A stretch of 64,000 nt of DNA from an uncultured Flavobacteriaceae bacterium (GTDB taxonomy: Bacteria; Bacteroidota; Bacteroidia; Flavobacteriales; Flavobacteriaceae). Shown here in pieces: positions 52,492 to 62,789 of this stretch (positions are counted from its first letter, which is position 1; each line of letters begins with the position of its first letter). Location: assembly GCA_947502975.1 (NCBI GenBank), contig CANNBV010000001.1, forward strand, positions 372,001 to 436,000. The letters run 5' to 3'. The translations under genes were made by a program, and so were the position numbers. The notes beneath the pieces are model-generated. The model worked only from the letters and a program-made list of their open reading frames with translations. It was not told where the DNA came from and did not search any database.

Positions 52492-53433
52492 ATGGCCGTT
52501 GTAAACACTGAAGCTAAAATTTTTGCTTGTACCCAAAGTAAAGTCTTAGGAGAAAACATTGCCAAAGCTTTTGGAGCAGAACTTGGTAATGTTATCACTT
52601 CTACATATAGTGACGGTGAGTTTCAACCTTCATATGAAGAATCGATTCGTGGTACTAGAATTTTTATCATAGGGTCTACTCACCCAGAACCAAGAAATTT
52701 AATGGAAATGTTGTTAATGATTGATGCAGCTAAACGAGCATCAGCGAGACACATTACAGCAGTAATGCCATATTTTGGTTGGGCGAGACAGGACAGAAAA
52801 GATAAGCCTAGGGTGCCAATTGCAGCAAAATTAGTAGCTAAAATGTTAGAGGCTGCTGGTGCAACTCGAATTATTACAATGGACTTGCATGCTGACCAAA
52901 TTCAAGGGTTTTTTGAAAAACCTGTGGATCATTTATTTGCATCTACTATTTTTCTACCGTATTTAAAAAGCTTGAATTTAGAAAATTTAACTATAGCTTC
53001 TCCTGATATGGGAGGGTCTAAGCGAGCATATGCCTATTCTAAAGCATTACATAGCGATGTGGTAATTTGTTACAAACAACGCGCTAAAGCAAATGTGATA
53101 TCTCATATGGAATTGATTGGTGATGTTACTGGAAAGAATGTGGTTTTGGTTGACGACATGGTTGATACTGCGGGAACACTTACCAAGGCTGCCGATTTAA
53201 TGATGGAGAGAGGGGCACTAAGTGTTAGAGCTATTTGTACGCATCCTATTTTATCAGGAAATGCGTATGAGAGAATAAATGAGTCTAAGTTAGAAGAATT
53301 AATAACAACAGATTCTATTCCGCTTAAAGAACAAAACGATAAAATTAAAGTATTGAGTTGTGCAGATTTATTTGCAGAAGTTATGGATAAAGTTCATAAT
53401 AATAGATCAATCAGCTCTAAGTTTGTGATGTAG
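52492..53433 (+). CDS. prs: ribose-phosphate pyrophosphokinase
   Basis: Makes PRPP from ribose 5-phosphate and ATP (cytoplasm). 313 residues. GTRIFIIGSTHPEPRNLMEMLLMIDAAKRASARHITAVMPYFGWARQD and the PRPP loop VVLVDDMVDTAGTLTKAA are conserved. A TAAATTTG -7-like box at 52430-52437 precedes it. Divergent from tRNA-Leu and followed 58 bp later by rplY, a pairing common in bacteria. Confidence 0.96.
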   Translation: MAVVNTEAKIFACTQSKVLGENIAKAFGAELGNVITSTYSDGEFQPSYEESIRGTRIFIIGSTHPEPRNLMEMLLMIDAAKRASARHITAVMPYFGWARQDRKDKPRVPIAAKLVAKMLEAAGATRIITMDLHADQIQGFFEKPVDHLFASTIFLPYLKSLNLENLTIASPDMGGSKRAYAYSKALHSDVVICYKQRAKANVISHMELIGDVTGKNVVLVDDMVDTAGTLTKAADLMMERGALSVRAICTHPILSGNAYERINESKLEELITTDSIPLKEQNDKIKVLSCADLFAEVMDKVHNNRSISSKFVM

Positions 53434-53491
53434 CTTTTAGATATTGAGCTGCTTAATAAAAGAATAATTTAAATTTAATATATAAACAAAA

Positions 53492-54148
53492 ATGAAATCA
53501 ATTACAATCAACGGATCTCAAAGAGAAAGCGTGGGCAAAAAAGCAACAAAAGCCTTACGTAATGCTGGTCAGGTTCCTTGCGTATTATACGGAGGAGATA
53601 AGCCAGTGCATTTCTCTGCACCAGAATTAGCTTTCTCTAAACTTGTATACACGCCTAATGCGCATACAGTTGTGATTGCTTTAGACAATGGAGTTACTCT
53701 TAATGCAGTGCTTCAAGACATTCAATTTCACCCAGTTACGGACAGAATTTTACATGTAGACTTCTATCAGTTATTTGAGGATAAAGAAATAGCATTAAAT
53801 ATTCCTGTACAACTAGTTGGTAATTCAAGAGGGGTTAAGAATGGTGGTGTTTTGAGAAAAAATAATAGAAAACTTCGTATTAAAGCGCTACCTGCTAATT
53901 TACCAGATTTTATAGAGATAGATATTGCTCCTCTTAAAATTGGAGATAAAGTAGCAGTTGGAGATTTACCAACTGAAAATTATACATTTTTACATTCAGA
54001 TAACACTGTAGTTTGTCAAATTAAAACAGCAAGAACTGCAATTGTTGATGATGAAGATGAAGAAGAAATTGAAGGAGAAGAAGGAGCAGAAGCATCAGCT
54101 GAAGGAGCTGCTGCAGAAGCACCAGCAGCAGAGGCTTCTCAAGAATAA
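53492..54148 (+). CDS. rplY: 50S ribosomal protein L25/general stress protein Ctc
   Basis: Binds 5S rRNA in the large ribosomal subunit. 218 residues: L25 N-terminal domain ([44 protein letters not shown]), then the TL5/CTC C-terminal beta domain, and an acidic Ala/Glu-rich tail after about residue 185 ([18 protein letters not shown]). The tail is typical for Bacteroidota. Follows prs and ends at a strong terminator. Confidence 0.95.
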   Translation: MKSITINGSQRESVGKKATKALRNAGQVPCVLYGGDKPVHFSAPELAFSKLVYTPNAHTVVIALDNGVTLNAVLQDIQFHPVTDRILHVDFYQLFEDKEIALNIPVQLVGNSRGVKNGGVLRKNNRKLRIKALPANLPDFIEIDIAPLKIGDKVAVGDLPTENYTFLHSDNTVVCQIKTARTAIVDDEDEEEIEGEEGAEASAEGAAAEAPAAEASQE

Positions 54149-54168
54149 AACGATCTTAAATAATATTG

Positions 54169-54197
54169 AAAAGCACCTTCAATTTGAAGGTGCTTTT
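54169..54197 (+). terminator. intrinsic terminator after rplY
   Basis: Inverted repeat AAGCACCTTCAA/TTGAAGGTGCTT immediately followed by a T run. Confidence 0.92.
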
Positions 54198-54219
54198 TTA
54201 TTGTAAAAAACCTTTAAAG

Positions 54220-54254
54220 TTGACTTAATTTTTAAATTAAAAAATATATCTTTG
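54220..54254 (+). promoter_or_regulatory. probable atpD promoter
   Basis: TATCTTTG at 54247-54254 matches the Bacteroidota -7 consensus TAnnTTTG. A TTG at 54220-54222 could be the -33 element, though the 24-bp spacing is a little long. It lies 61 bp upstream of atpD. Confidence 0.55.
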
Positions 54255-54311
54255 CACGCGAAAACTAAAAGAGGTTTTTATCAATTAAACCGCATAATAT
54301 TAAATACATAA

Positions 54312-55823
<1,512 letters not shown>

Positions 55824-55841
55824 TCTAAAATTAGATAAAAC

Positions 55842-56117
55842 ATGCATTTAGAAATCGTATCGCCTGAAGCGACATTGTTTAGCGGAGAAGTAGATTCTGT
55901 TGCTGTTCCTGGAGTAAATGGTGAGTTTGAAATGTTGAATAATCACGCGCCTATTGTATCTATACTCAAAGCTGGAAATGTAAAAATTAGTGGAAACATT
56001 TCACTAGAGGAAGCTGTTGAGGATAAGTTTACTAAACAAGATGGTAAAACAATGTTGCCAATTAACTCTGGTACATTAGAGATGAATGATAATAAGGTTA
56101 TTATTTTAGCAGATTAA
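55842..56117 (+). CDS. atpC: F0F1 ATP synthase subunit epsilon
   Basis: 91 residues, corresponding to the N-terminal beta-sandwich of epsilon (MHLEIVSPEATLFSGEVDSVAVPGVNGEFEMLNNHAPIVS). It lacks the usual C-terminal helical hairpin, a short form common in Bacteroidota. Starts 18 bp after atpD and ends at a strong terminator. Confidence 0.93.
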   Translation: MHLEIVSPEATLFSGEVDSVAVPGVNGEFEMLNNHAPIVSILKAGNVKISGNISLEEAVEDKFTKQDGKTMLPINSGTLEMNDNKVIILAD

Positions 56118-56138
56118 CAGAAATTAAAAAACATATAA

Positions 56139-56172
56139 AAAACCCCGAAACATTATTGTTTCGGGGTTTTTC
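56139..56172 (+). terminator. intrinsic terminator after atpC
   Basis: AAAAACCCCGAAACA/TGTTTCGGGGTTTTT hairpin, symmetrical, so it may also work for minus-strand transcripts ending here. Confidence 0.93.
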
Positions 56173-56205
56173 ATTTCAACTAACTAACTAAATAAGAAAT
56201 AAAAT

Positions 56206-56307
56206 TTAGAAAATAATAACCAGTAGGTTTATCGCAATTGTTGCAACCACTAGGATTGCTAGTCCAATTGCGAATGAAGTGTCCAGGATAGTTTCTGATG
56301 TTTTCAT
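56206..56307 (-). CDS. 33-residue putative membrane peptide
   Basis: ATG at 56307, stop at 56206. The peptide starts MKTSETILDTSFAIGLAILV and continues as a single hydrophobic span to a C-terminal VIIF. One strong span with a short polar N-terminus suggests a real small membrane protein. It has its own hairpins upstream and the shared symmetrical terminator at 56139-56172 downstream, so it could be a stand-alone gene. No family recognised. The rest of 56118-56613 holds the terminator and the duplicated hairpin units. Confidence 0.45.
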   Translation of the reverse strand: MKTSETILDTSFAIGLAILVVATIAINLLVIIF

Positions 56308-56336
56308 AATGGATTAATAATAAGTTAGGGTTTTTT

Positions 56337-56468
56337 AATAGAAACTCTGCGCTATTACAACACAGAGTTTCAAGTAATTCTCTCTCACAAGAATTGATTA
56401 ATAGCTTGTGTAAATGTATGGGTAAGACTTGAAAAAAAAAATACGCAGTTGTACGTATTTTTCATGGT
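56337..56468. repeat. hairpin unit, copy 1
   Basis: On the plus strand: hairpin GAAACTCTG.../...CAGAGTTTC, then AATTCTCTC, then TATGGGTAA, a run of A, and TACGCAGTTGTACGTA. The same order of parts recurs at 56491-56616. The parts are AT-rich, and no coding frame spans them. Confidence 0.5.
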
Positions 56469-56490
56469 AGTAGATTCTTTCAAAAGGTGT

Positions 56491-56616
56491 AAAAAGCGAA
56501 AGCCCTAGATTTTACAATCTAGGACTTTCTAATAATTCTCCCTAAGAACTAATTAATAGCACTGTAAAAGTAATTGATGTATGGGTTAAAAAAAATACGT
56601 ACTTGTACGTATTTTA
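56491..56616. repeat. hairpin unit, copy 2
   Basis: Hairpin GAAAGCCCTAGATT.../...AATCTAGGACTTTC, then AATTCTCCC, TATGGGTTA, a run of A, and TACGTACTTGTACGTA. The last palindrome plus T run on the minus strand is a good intrinsic terminator for the response-regulator gene ending at 56614. Confidence 0.5.
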
Positions 56617-57243
56617 TAAAAAAGGTTTGTTTGAGGTAGACCAAATAAACAAAGAAGTAGGTTTATTATCAAGGTCTAATTTAGCCACAATATTGCTTCT
56701 GTGCTTATCTACTGTGCGAGGAGAGATAGAAAGCACCTCTGCAATTTCTTGAGATGTTTTACTTTCAGATATTAGCTTAACAATCTTAAGTTCAGATTTT
56801 GTAAGTAACTCTAATGCTTTTGGTCTTTTATTGCTGCTGTGTTTTAGATAATCTGCTATTTCCTCACTAAAATATGGCTGATTATTTTCTACATGAGAAA
56901 TGCAGTTTTCTATCTCTTCAATAGCAAATTCTTTTAAAATATATCCATAAACACCGTATTCCAGTGCTTTATCATAGAGTTCCTCTTCCTTATCGAATGT
57001 AATAAGAATAATTTTAGTAGGTAAGTCGTTTTTTTGAACTTCTTCGGCAATCTCTAAGCCAGTTTTGTAGGGCATCCTAATGTCAAGAATCGCAATTTTT
57101 GGTTTCAGTTTTACAATAAGGTTATAAGCGCTTTTACCATCTTCTGCACTTCCCAAAATATTATAACCTTTGGAAGTTAAAAAGTCGGTTAAACCACGAA
57201 GCATTAGCGGATGGTCATCAGCTATTACTATAGATGTATGCAT
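56614..57243 (-). CDS. LuxR-family (NarL-type) response regulator
   Basis: 209 residues. Receiver domain with Asp9/Asp10 (IADDHP), phospho-acceptor Asp54 in ILDIRMP and Lys in YILKEF; C-terminal LuxR HTH (LTKSELKIVKLISESKTSQEIAEVLSISPRTVDKHRSNIVAKL). No partner kinase is adjacent, so it is an orphan in this window. It is followed by the duplicated hairpin units and preceded by the retropepsin-like gene. Confidence 0.95.
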   Translation of the reverse strand: MHTSIVIADDHPLMLRGLTDFLTSKGYNILGSAEDGKSAYNLIVKLKPKIAILDIRMPYKTGLEIAEEVQKNDLPTKIILITFDKEEELYDKALEYGVYGYILKEFAIEEIENCISHVENNQPYFSEEIADYLKHSSNKRPKALELLTKSELKIVKLISESKTSQEIAEVLSISPRTVDKHRSNIVAKLDLDNKPTSLFIWSTSNKPFL

Positions 57244-57292
57244 TCAGTCTAGGGATATTTGCTATTAATCGGTTTGTCTCGTTTGTAAAACT

Positions 57293-57736
57293 TTACAGTT
57301 TTAAATATAGATATTTTTTCTCATAATCAATTACGGCTTTCCCTTTTTTTAGTATATCGGCACCGATGATTCCGTCTACAGGTTTGGAGTTATGATTTAC
57401 CAAAGCCGTGTTTACATGAACTAGGTTAAATAATACCAAAACAACTTTATCATGATTCCATTTTCCTATTTTGACTTTGTTTTTTTTAGACATTTTGGTT
57501 TCCATGTCTGTTGCTCCGGCACCAGCCGCTAATATTTCTGAGTCTTTTACTTTAAGATTGAATGTTTCAATGGCTTCAAAACCAACACAAGAACTAGATG
57601 CGCCTGTATCTAAAATAAAATTACCTTTAACACCATTAATTGTAGCCTTCATTTCAAAGTGATTTGTTTTAGTAAGCTTCAATTTTATTTTGGTATAATC
57701 TTTACTCAAAAGAAAATTTTGAAGAGAGGTGTCCAT
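57293..57736 (-). CDS. retropepsin-like aspartic protease family protein
   Basis: 147 residues from the ATG at 57736 (MDTSLQNFLL); the ATG at 57754 adds six residues. The catalytic motif FILDTGASSS has Asp43, and VDGIIGADILKKGKAVIDYE is the typical second half of single-domain retropepsin-like (clan AA) proteins. Such proteins dimerise to make one active site. No signal peptide. Function in Bacteroidota is unknown. Confidence 0.85.
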   Translation of the reverse strand: MDTSLQNFLLSKDYTKIKLKLTKTNHFEMKATINGVKGNFILDTGASSSCVGFEAIETFNLKVKDSEILAAGAGATDMETKMSKKNKVKIGKWNHDKVVLVLFNLVHVNTALVNHNSKPVDGIIGADILKKGKAVIDYEKKYLYLKL

Positions 57737-57812
57737 GATATCGATTTTAAGCAAAGATAATCTATAAAATCTTTTACTTTTACACTAAAAATCATTTAAA
57801 ATAATAACCTTA

Positions 57813-58577
57813 GTGATAACAGATACACACACGCACTTATACAGTGAAGCTTTTGATGAAGATAGACACGAGATGATAAATCGTGCAATTGATAGTGGCG
57901 TAAAGCGATTTTTCATTCCAGCTATAGATTCTACTTATACAAAAGCTATGCTTCAATTAGAAAACGATTTTCCAGAGCATGTGTTTTTAATGATGGGTTT
58001 GCATCCTACCCATGTAAAAGAGAATTATTTAGAGGAGCTTAAACATGTTGAAATGATGTTTTCCAAACGTGAATTTTATGCAGTTGGAGAAATTGGGATT
58101 GATTTATATTGGGATACAACTACTTTAGATATTCAAAAAGCAGCATTTAGGCATCAAATTCAATTAGCAAAAGCATATAAGTTACCCATAGTCATACACT
58201 GTAGGGAAGCTTTTAATGAAATTTTTGAAGTTTTAGAAACAGAAAAAGATGATGACTTATTTGGTATCTTTCATTGTTTTACAGGAACTTTAGAGCAAGC
58301 ACATCAAGCAATATCATATAATATGAAGTTAGGTATTGGTGGAGTAGTTACTTTTAAGAATGGAAAGATCAATCAGTTTTTAAATCAAATAGATTTAGAA
58401 CATATTGTTTTAGAAACAGATGCACCATATTTATCGCCCGTACCATACAGAGGTAAGCGAAACGAAAGTGCCTACATTATTAATGTATTGGAAAAACTAT
58501 CCGAGATTTACGATGTTTCAAAAGAAGAAATTGCCAAAATCACCACTCAAAATTCAAAAGACATTTTTAAAATATGA
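57813..58577 (+). CDS. TatD family hydrolase (metal-dependent DNase)
   Basis: 254 residues with GTG start (MITDTHTHLYSEAF). Metal-binding DTHTHL, GLHPTH, VGEIGIDLYWD, PIVIHCREA, HCFTG and LETDAPYLSP motifs are all intact. TatD proteins are 3'-5' DNases and D-aminoacyl-tRNA deacylase relatives. Its end overlaps ansA by 4 bp, so both are co-translated. Confidence 0.94.
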   Translation: MITDTHTHLYSEAFDEDRHEMINRAIDSGVKRFFIPAIDSTYTKAMLQLENDFPEHVFLMMGLHPTHVKENYLEELKHVEMMFSKREFYAVGEIGIDLYWDTTTLDIQKAAFRHQIQLAKAYKLPIVIHCREAFNEIFEVLETEKDDDLFGIFHCFTGTLEQAHQAISYNMKLGIGGVVTFKNGKINQFLNQIDLEHIVLETDAPYLSPVPYRGKRNESAYIINVLEKLSEIYDVSKEEIAKITTQNSKDIFKI

Positions 58578-59608
58578 GTAACAAGAAGCCAAACATATTA
58601 TTAATATACACTGGTGGTACAATTGGTATGGTAAAAGATATTGAAACTGGTACTTTGCATGCCTTCAATTTTAAAAACCTTTTGAAACAAATTCCAGAGT
58701 TAAACCTTTTGGATTGTGAAATCGAAACCATGTCTTTTGAAACTCCAATTGACTCTAGTAATATGAACCCTACGAATTGGGTTCAAATAGCTGAGATTAT
58801 AGAATCTTATTATACTAAGTTTGATGGTTTTGTAGTGCTTCATGGTAGTGATACTATGAGTTATACGGCTTCTGCATTAAGTTTTATGCTAGAGAATTTA
58901 GCAAAACCAGTAGTGTTCACTGGAGCGCAATTGCCTATTGGCGATTTAAGAACAGATGCGAAGGAGAATTTAATTACTTCAATTCAAATTGCTTCTTTAC
59001 AAAATGAAAATAACAAACCAGTGATACAGGAAGTTTGCCTGTATTTTGAATATAAACTATATCGTGGTAATCGCAGTACCAAAATTAATGCAGAACATTT
59101 TCAGGCTTTTAATTCTTTAAACTATCCTTGTTTGGCAGAATCTGGAGTACATTTAAAAATAAATCATCAATATTTATTAAAACCACAATCAGGTACTCCA
59201 TTAATTGTACACAAGAAGTTAGATAGTAATATAGCATTGTTAAAGCTTTTTCCAGGAATTACAAGGTCTTATGTAGATAGTGTTTTAAGCACATCAAATT
59301 TAAAGGCAGTAATACTAGAAACCTATGGTTCAGGAAATTGTACAACAGAAAAATGGTTTGTTGATGCTTTGAAAAATGCCATAACAAATGGGATTCATAT
59401 TATTAATGTTACCCAATGCGTAGGTGGTGGCGTAAACATGGGGCAATATGAAACCAGTAGCCATCTTAAGGCTATAGGTGTAATTTCTGGAAAGGATATG
59501 ACTACCGAATCTGCGATCACTAAATTAATGTACTTATTAGGTAAGCCTATTTCGAATAAGTTGTTAAAAAGTAAGTTTGAAACAGCGCTTAGAGGAGAAA
59601 TAGCCTAA
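58574..59608 (+). CDS. ansA: type I L-asparaginase
   Basis: Hydrolyses L-asparagine to aspartate and ammonia; cytoplasmic (no signal peptide). 344 residues. Catalytic threonines in IYTGGTIGM and LHGSDTMSYTASALSFM, plus DLRTDAKENL and the C-terminal ETYGSGN region. 4-bp overlap with the TatD gene. Confidence 0.93.
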   Translation: MSNKKPNILLIYTGGTIGMVKDIETGTLHAFNFKNLLKQIPELNLLDCEIETMSFETPIDSSNMNPTNWVQIAEIIESYYTKFDGFVVLHGSDTMSYTASALSFMLENLAKPVVFTGAQLPIGDLRTDAKENLITSIQIASLQNENNKPVIQEVCLYFEYKLYRGNRSTKINAEHFQAFNSLNYPCLAESGVHLKINHQYLLKPQSGTPLIVHKKLDSNIALLKLFPGITRSYVDSVLSTSNLKAVILETYGSGNCTTEKWFVDALKNAITNGIHIINVTQCVGGGVNMGQYETSSHLKAIGVISGKDMTTESAITKLMYLLGKPISNKLLKSKFETALRGEIA

Positions 59609-59684
59609 AATTAACGACAAAGGTTTTACTGTTTGATTTTTTTTTTGTTATTTGGTCGTCCTATAAAATTTACGATTAAGCCAC

Positions 59685-59772
59685 AGAGAGGTGGCCGAGT
59701 GGTCGAAGGCGCACGCCTGGAAAGTGTGTATACCTCAAAAGGGTATCGAGGGTTCGAATCCCTTCCTCTCTG
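59685..59772 (+). tRNA. tRNA-Ser (anticodon GGA)
   Basis: 88 nt. Acceptor AGAGAGG pairs with CCTCTCT, discriminator G, no encoded CCA. Anticodon arm CACGC-CTGGAAA-GTGTG gives GGA. Long variable arm TATACC...GGGTAT and T-arm GAGGG TTCGAAT CCCTT fit a class II serine tRNA. Not associated with any mobile element here. Confidence 0.95.
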
Positions 59773-59847
59773 CACAATTTATATTTAGTTTTTAATTGTA
59801 TTTTTTATATCTTTAACACTTTAACTAATAAAATTAAGATTTAGAAC

Positions 59848-60621
59848 ATGAAAAGATTATTTTCTATCCTTGCCATTACAGGAATGATGGCATTTGGAAC
59901 AGCAAATGCAACTACTAGCGCAACAGTAAATGCTGCTGCAACAACTGTTGTAACTACTCAAGATGCCGATGATGCAGCACCAGCTGAAGAACTTGGCTTT
60001 CATCAAGGATTAAAAAAGCGTTTTATTGAAGGAGGCCCAGGATTCATGGGAATTGTATTGTTATGTTTAATTCTTGGATTGGCAATTGCTATTGAAAGAA
60101 TTATCTTTTTAAATTTATCTACAACAAATACAAAAAAATTAACTCAAAACGTAGAAGATGCATTAGCTTCTGGTGGTGTTGAAGCTGCAAAAGAAGTTTG
60201 TAGAAACACAAAAGGACCTATCGCTTCTATTTTCTATCAAGGTTTAGATAGAACAGACGAAGGCATTGAAGCTGCAGAAAAAGCAGTTGTTGCTTATGGT
60301 GGTGTTCAAATGGGGCAATTAGAGAAAAACGTATCTTGGATTTCTTTATTTATTGCATTAGCACCAATGCTTGGTTTCATGGGTACGGTAATTGGTATGA
60401 TTCAAGCCTTTGATAAAATTGAAGCTGCAGGTGATATGAACCCTTCATTAGTAGCGGGTGGTATTAAAGTAGCACTTTTAACAACAGTATTTGGTCTTAT
60501 AGTAGCAATTATACTTCAAATATTTTACAATTACATTATTGCGAAAATTGACAGCATTGTTAATGATATGGAAGATTCTTCTATTACGTTAATGGATATG
60601 CTTATCAAACACAAAAAGTAA
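59848..60621 (+). CDS. exbB: MotA/TolQ/ExbB proton channel protein
   Basis: Inner-membrane channel subunit that uses the proton gradient to power TonB. 257 residues with an unusual N-terminal signal-like segment (MKRLFSILAITGMMAFGTANA) and a low-complexity Ala/Thr linker, then three membrane spans: IVLLCLILGLAIAIERI, WISLFIALAPMLGFMGTVIGMIQAF and LLTTVFGLIVAIILQIFYNYI. Followed by a membrane protein and two ExbD genes; the usual Bacteroidota set that energises SusC-type transporters. Confidence 0.94.
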   Translation: MKRLFSILAITGMMAFGTANATTSATVNAAATTVVTTQDADDAAPAEELGFHQGLKKRFIEGGPGFMGIVLLCLILGLAIAIERIIFLNLSTTNTKKLTQNVEDALASGGVEAAKEVCRNTKGPIASIFYQGLDRTDEGIEAAEKAVVAYGGVQMGQLEKNVSWISLFIALAPMLGFMGTVIGMIQAFDKIEAAGDMNPSLVAGGIKVALLTTVFGLIVAIILQIFYNYIIAKIDSIVNDMEDSSITLMDMLIKHKK

Positions 60622-60642
60622 TAATTTAAAATTGTAACTATT

Positions 60643-61077
60643 ATGAAAAAAATATTAACCATAGTATTAGCAGTTGTTGGGATACTCTCTATAGTGTTTC
60701 TAGCAATGATAATATCAACAGGAGATGATGCTGTAAAAGCTGGAGAGGCAGCTGGTTCTGTTAATTCTATCATGTATATAGCTTACATTATTTTAGGATT
60801 AACATTAGCATTTGTTGTTATATTCAGTTTGAAAAATATTGCAACAAATCCAGATACACTAAAAAGTACATTAAAAGGAGTAGGTGCTTTTGCTGTATTA
60901 GCAGCAATTTGTTACTTCGGACTTGCAAATGGTGTAGAGACACCGTTAAAAGATGGAGGCACGTTATCTGCTGGAGGATCAAAATTATTAGGAGCTGGAC
61001 TTTATTTATTCTATGCACTTATTTTAGTTGCAGGTGGATCAATGTTGTTTTACGGAATTAAAAAAATGATTAAATAA
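60643..61077 (+). CDS. membrane protein of the ExbB/ExbD cluster
   Basis: 144 residues with four hydrophobic spans (residues about 5-22, 42-62, 83-100 and 117-138). No catalytic motif. It is conserved by position between ExbB and the first ExbD in many Flavobacteriaceae and probably belongs to the same complex, but no activity is known. It ends 1 bp before the first ExbD. Confidence 0.75.
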   Translation: MKKILTIVLAVVGILSIVFLAMIISTGDDAVKAGEAAGSVNSIMYIAYIILGLTLAFVVIFSLKNIATNPDTLKSTLKGVGAFAVLAAICYFGLANGVETPLKDGGTLSAGGSKLLGAGLYLFYALILVAGGSMLFYGIKKMIK

Positions 61078-61078
61078 T

Positions 61079-61684
61079 ATGGCAAAACGAGCAGCACCTG
61101 AAGTTAATGCAGGCTCAATGGCCGACATTGCCTTCTTATTATTGATATTTTTCTTGGTAACAACTACCATTGAGAAAGACTCGGGGATTAACCGAAAACT
61201 TCCTCCTATTGAAGAAACTGAACCGCCGATAATTAAGCAAAAAAATATTTTTACGGTTTTAGTTAATAAGAATGACGATTTACTTGTTGAGGATGAACCA
61301 ATGGAGATTAAGGATTTGAGACAAGCAGCAATAGAGTTTTTAGATAATAATGGTGATGGTTCTTGTGCTTTTTGTAAAGGAGCAAAAGATCCAAAATCAT
61401 CTGATAACCCAGATAAGGCTATTATTTCTTTAAAGAACGACCGCGAGACATCTTATGCAGCTTATATTTCAGTTCAAAATGAGTTGGTAGCAGCTTATAA
61501 CAATTTGAGAAATAGAAGGGCATTAGAGATTGGAGCTTCTAAAGGGTTTCCTAAAATGAATTTTATAGAAATGCAAGCATTGCATAAAGATGTAAGATGG
61601 AACGGTAATAAGAAGAAGCTAAAAGATCTTATTGATCAAATAAAGTTGGAAATTCCGCAAAAGCTTTCGGAAGTAGTTGAATAA
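61079..61684 (+). CDS. exbD: ExbD/TolR biopolymer transport protein (first)
   Basis: 201 residues: short cytoplasmic N-terminus (EVNAGSMADIAFLLLIFFLVTTTI) with one membrane span and the conserved proton-carrying Asp in MADIAF, then a periplasmic domain. An insert with GDGSCAFCKGAKDPKSSDNPDKA lies around 95-120 and contains a Cys pair. Pairs with the second ExbD just downstream. Confidence 0.9.
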   Translation: MAKRAAPEVNAGSMADIAFLLLIFFLVTTTIEKDSGINRKLPPIEETEPPIIKQKNIFTVLVNKNDDLLVEDEPMEIKDLRQAAIEFLDNNGDGSCAFCKGAKDPKSSDNPDKAIISLKNDRETSYAAYISVQNELVAAYNNLRNRRALEIGASKGFPKMNFIEMQALHKDVRWNGNKKKLKDLIDQIKLEIPQKLSEVVE

Positions 61685-61701
61685 ATAAAAACTTATAGGA
61701 T

Positions 61702-62181
61702 ATGTCTAAGTTTAAAAAGAAAAAGGATGGAGGATTAGCGCCAATCAATACGGCGTCTTTACCTGATATTGTTTTTATGTTATTATTCTTTTTTATGGTA
61801 GCTACCGTAATGAGAGAAGATACCTTAAAAATAAAAAATTCACTTCCTGTGGCGGATCAAATTGAAAAGCTAGATAAGAAAAACCCAGTGAGTTATATTT
61901 ATATGGGTAAGCCTAGTGAAAATTATAGAAGTGCTGGTACAGTAGCTCGAATTCAGTTGAATGACGACTTTGCATCTGTGGGTGAGGTAGCTTCATTTAT
62001 TGCTGCAGAGCGTGCAGCTTTAAGAGAAGAGTTGATACCTTTTTTAACAGTTTCACTTAAAGTAGATAGAGATGCCAATATGGGTATTGTAGGTGACGTA
62101 AAGCAAGAACTTAGAAAAGTAAATGCTTTAAAAATTAACTATACTACAGGTACAGGTGATGTGTCTACAAACATGGAATAG
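61702..62181 (+). CDS. exbD: ExbD/TolR biopolymer transport protein (second)
   Basis: 159 residues: INTASLPDIVFMLLFFFMVATVM is the span with the conserved Asp; a periplasmic domain follows and ends MGIVGDVKQELRKVNALKINYTTG. Two different ExbD proteins in tandem are usual in Bacteroidota. Ends at an intrinsic terminator. Confidence 0.9.
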   Translation: MSKFKKKKDGGLAPINTASLPDIVFMLLFFFMVATVMREDTLKIKNSLPVADQIEKLDKKNPVSYIYMGKPSENYRSAGTVARIQLNDDFASVGEVASFIAAERAALREELIPFLTVSLKVDRDANMGIVGDVKQELRKVNALKINYTTGTGDVSTNME

Positions 62182-62206
62182 AATAGTAAATAATCTTAAT
62201 ATTTAT

Positions 62207-62237
62207 AAAAAGTCGAGATGTTAATCTCGACTTTTTT
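62207..62237 (+). terminator. intrinsic terminator after the ExbB/ExbD cluster
   Basis: AAGTCGAGAT/ATCTCGACTT with a short loop, followed by T run. Confidence 0.92.
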
Positions 62238-62322
62238 ATGCGATATATCTTTTAAAGCTAGTTAATAGATGCAATATTTATTAACTTTATACAAAACTAT
62301 ATTTTAGTTGAATTCTATAACA

Positions 62323-62763
62323 ATGCTATTACGTAAATCTCAAAATCTTACCTTTTTTAATCCAAGAATTGTAAGCAATTCAGGAGTTCCTTTTTTTGAT
62401 ATGGGTATTTCGGCTGGATTCCCATCTCCTGCAGATGATTTTAAAGAACAACGCTTATCTTTAGATAGAGAGCTTATAAAAAATAAAGAAGCTACTTTTT
62501 TTGCAAGAGTTAGTGGACAATCCATGATCGGTGCGGGGCTTGATGATAACGACTTACTTGTTATAGATAGGAGTTTAGAACCCACGCATAATAAAATAGC
62601 AGTATGTTTTTTGGATGGGGAATTTACGGTTAAACGGTTAAAAGTTGAAGGCAACTGTGTTTGGCTACAACCAGAAAACCCTAATTATAAACCTATAATA
62701 GTTACAGAAGAAAATAATTTTATAATCTGGGGTATAGTGACCAACGTTATAAAAAAGGTATAA
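62323..62763 (+). CDS. umuD: UmuD-like S24 peptidase
   Basis: 146 residues from the ATG at 62323; a TTG at 62308 is less likely. The self-cleavage site Ala31-Gly32 (SAGFPSP) and the Ser67/Lys104 dyad (SGQSM; FTVKRL) are intact. There is no HTH, so it is UmuD rather than LexA: an SOS accessory of a translesion polymerase. No umuC gene follows; the next gene is an ASPIC/VCBS lipoprotein. The partner must lie elsewhere or be absent. Confidence 0.88.
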   Translation: MLLRKSQNLTFFNPRIVSNSGVPFFDMGISAGFPSPADDFKEQRLSLDRELIKNKEATFFARVSGQSMIGAGLDDNDLLVIDRSLEPTHNKIAVCFLDGEFTVKRLKVEGNCVWLQPENPNYKPIIVTEENNFIIWGIVTNVIKKV

Positions 62764-62789
62764 ACGCATTTGTAATATTTTCACCTTAA

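Noticed and set aside
59685-59772. Second integration site at tRNA-Ser
   Set aside because: No nearby integrase, no repeated tRNA end was found, and the following genes are core ExbB/ExbD genes.
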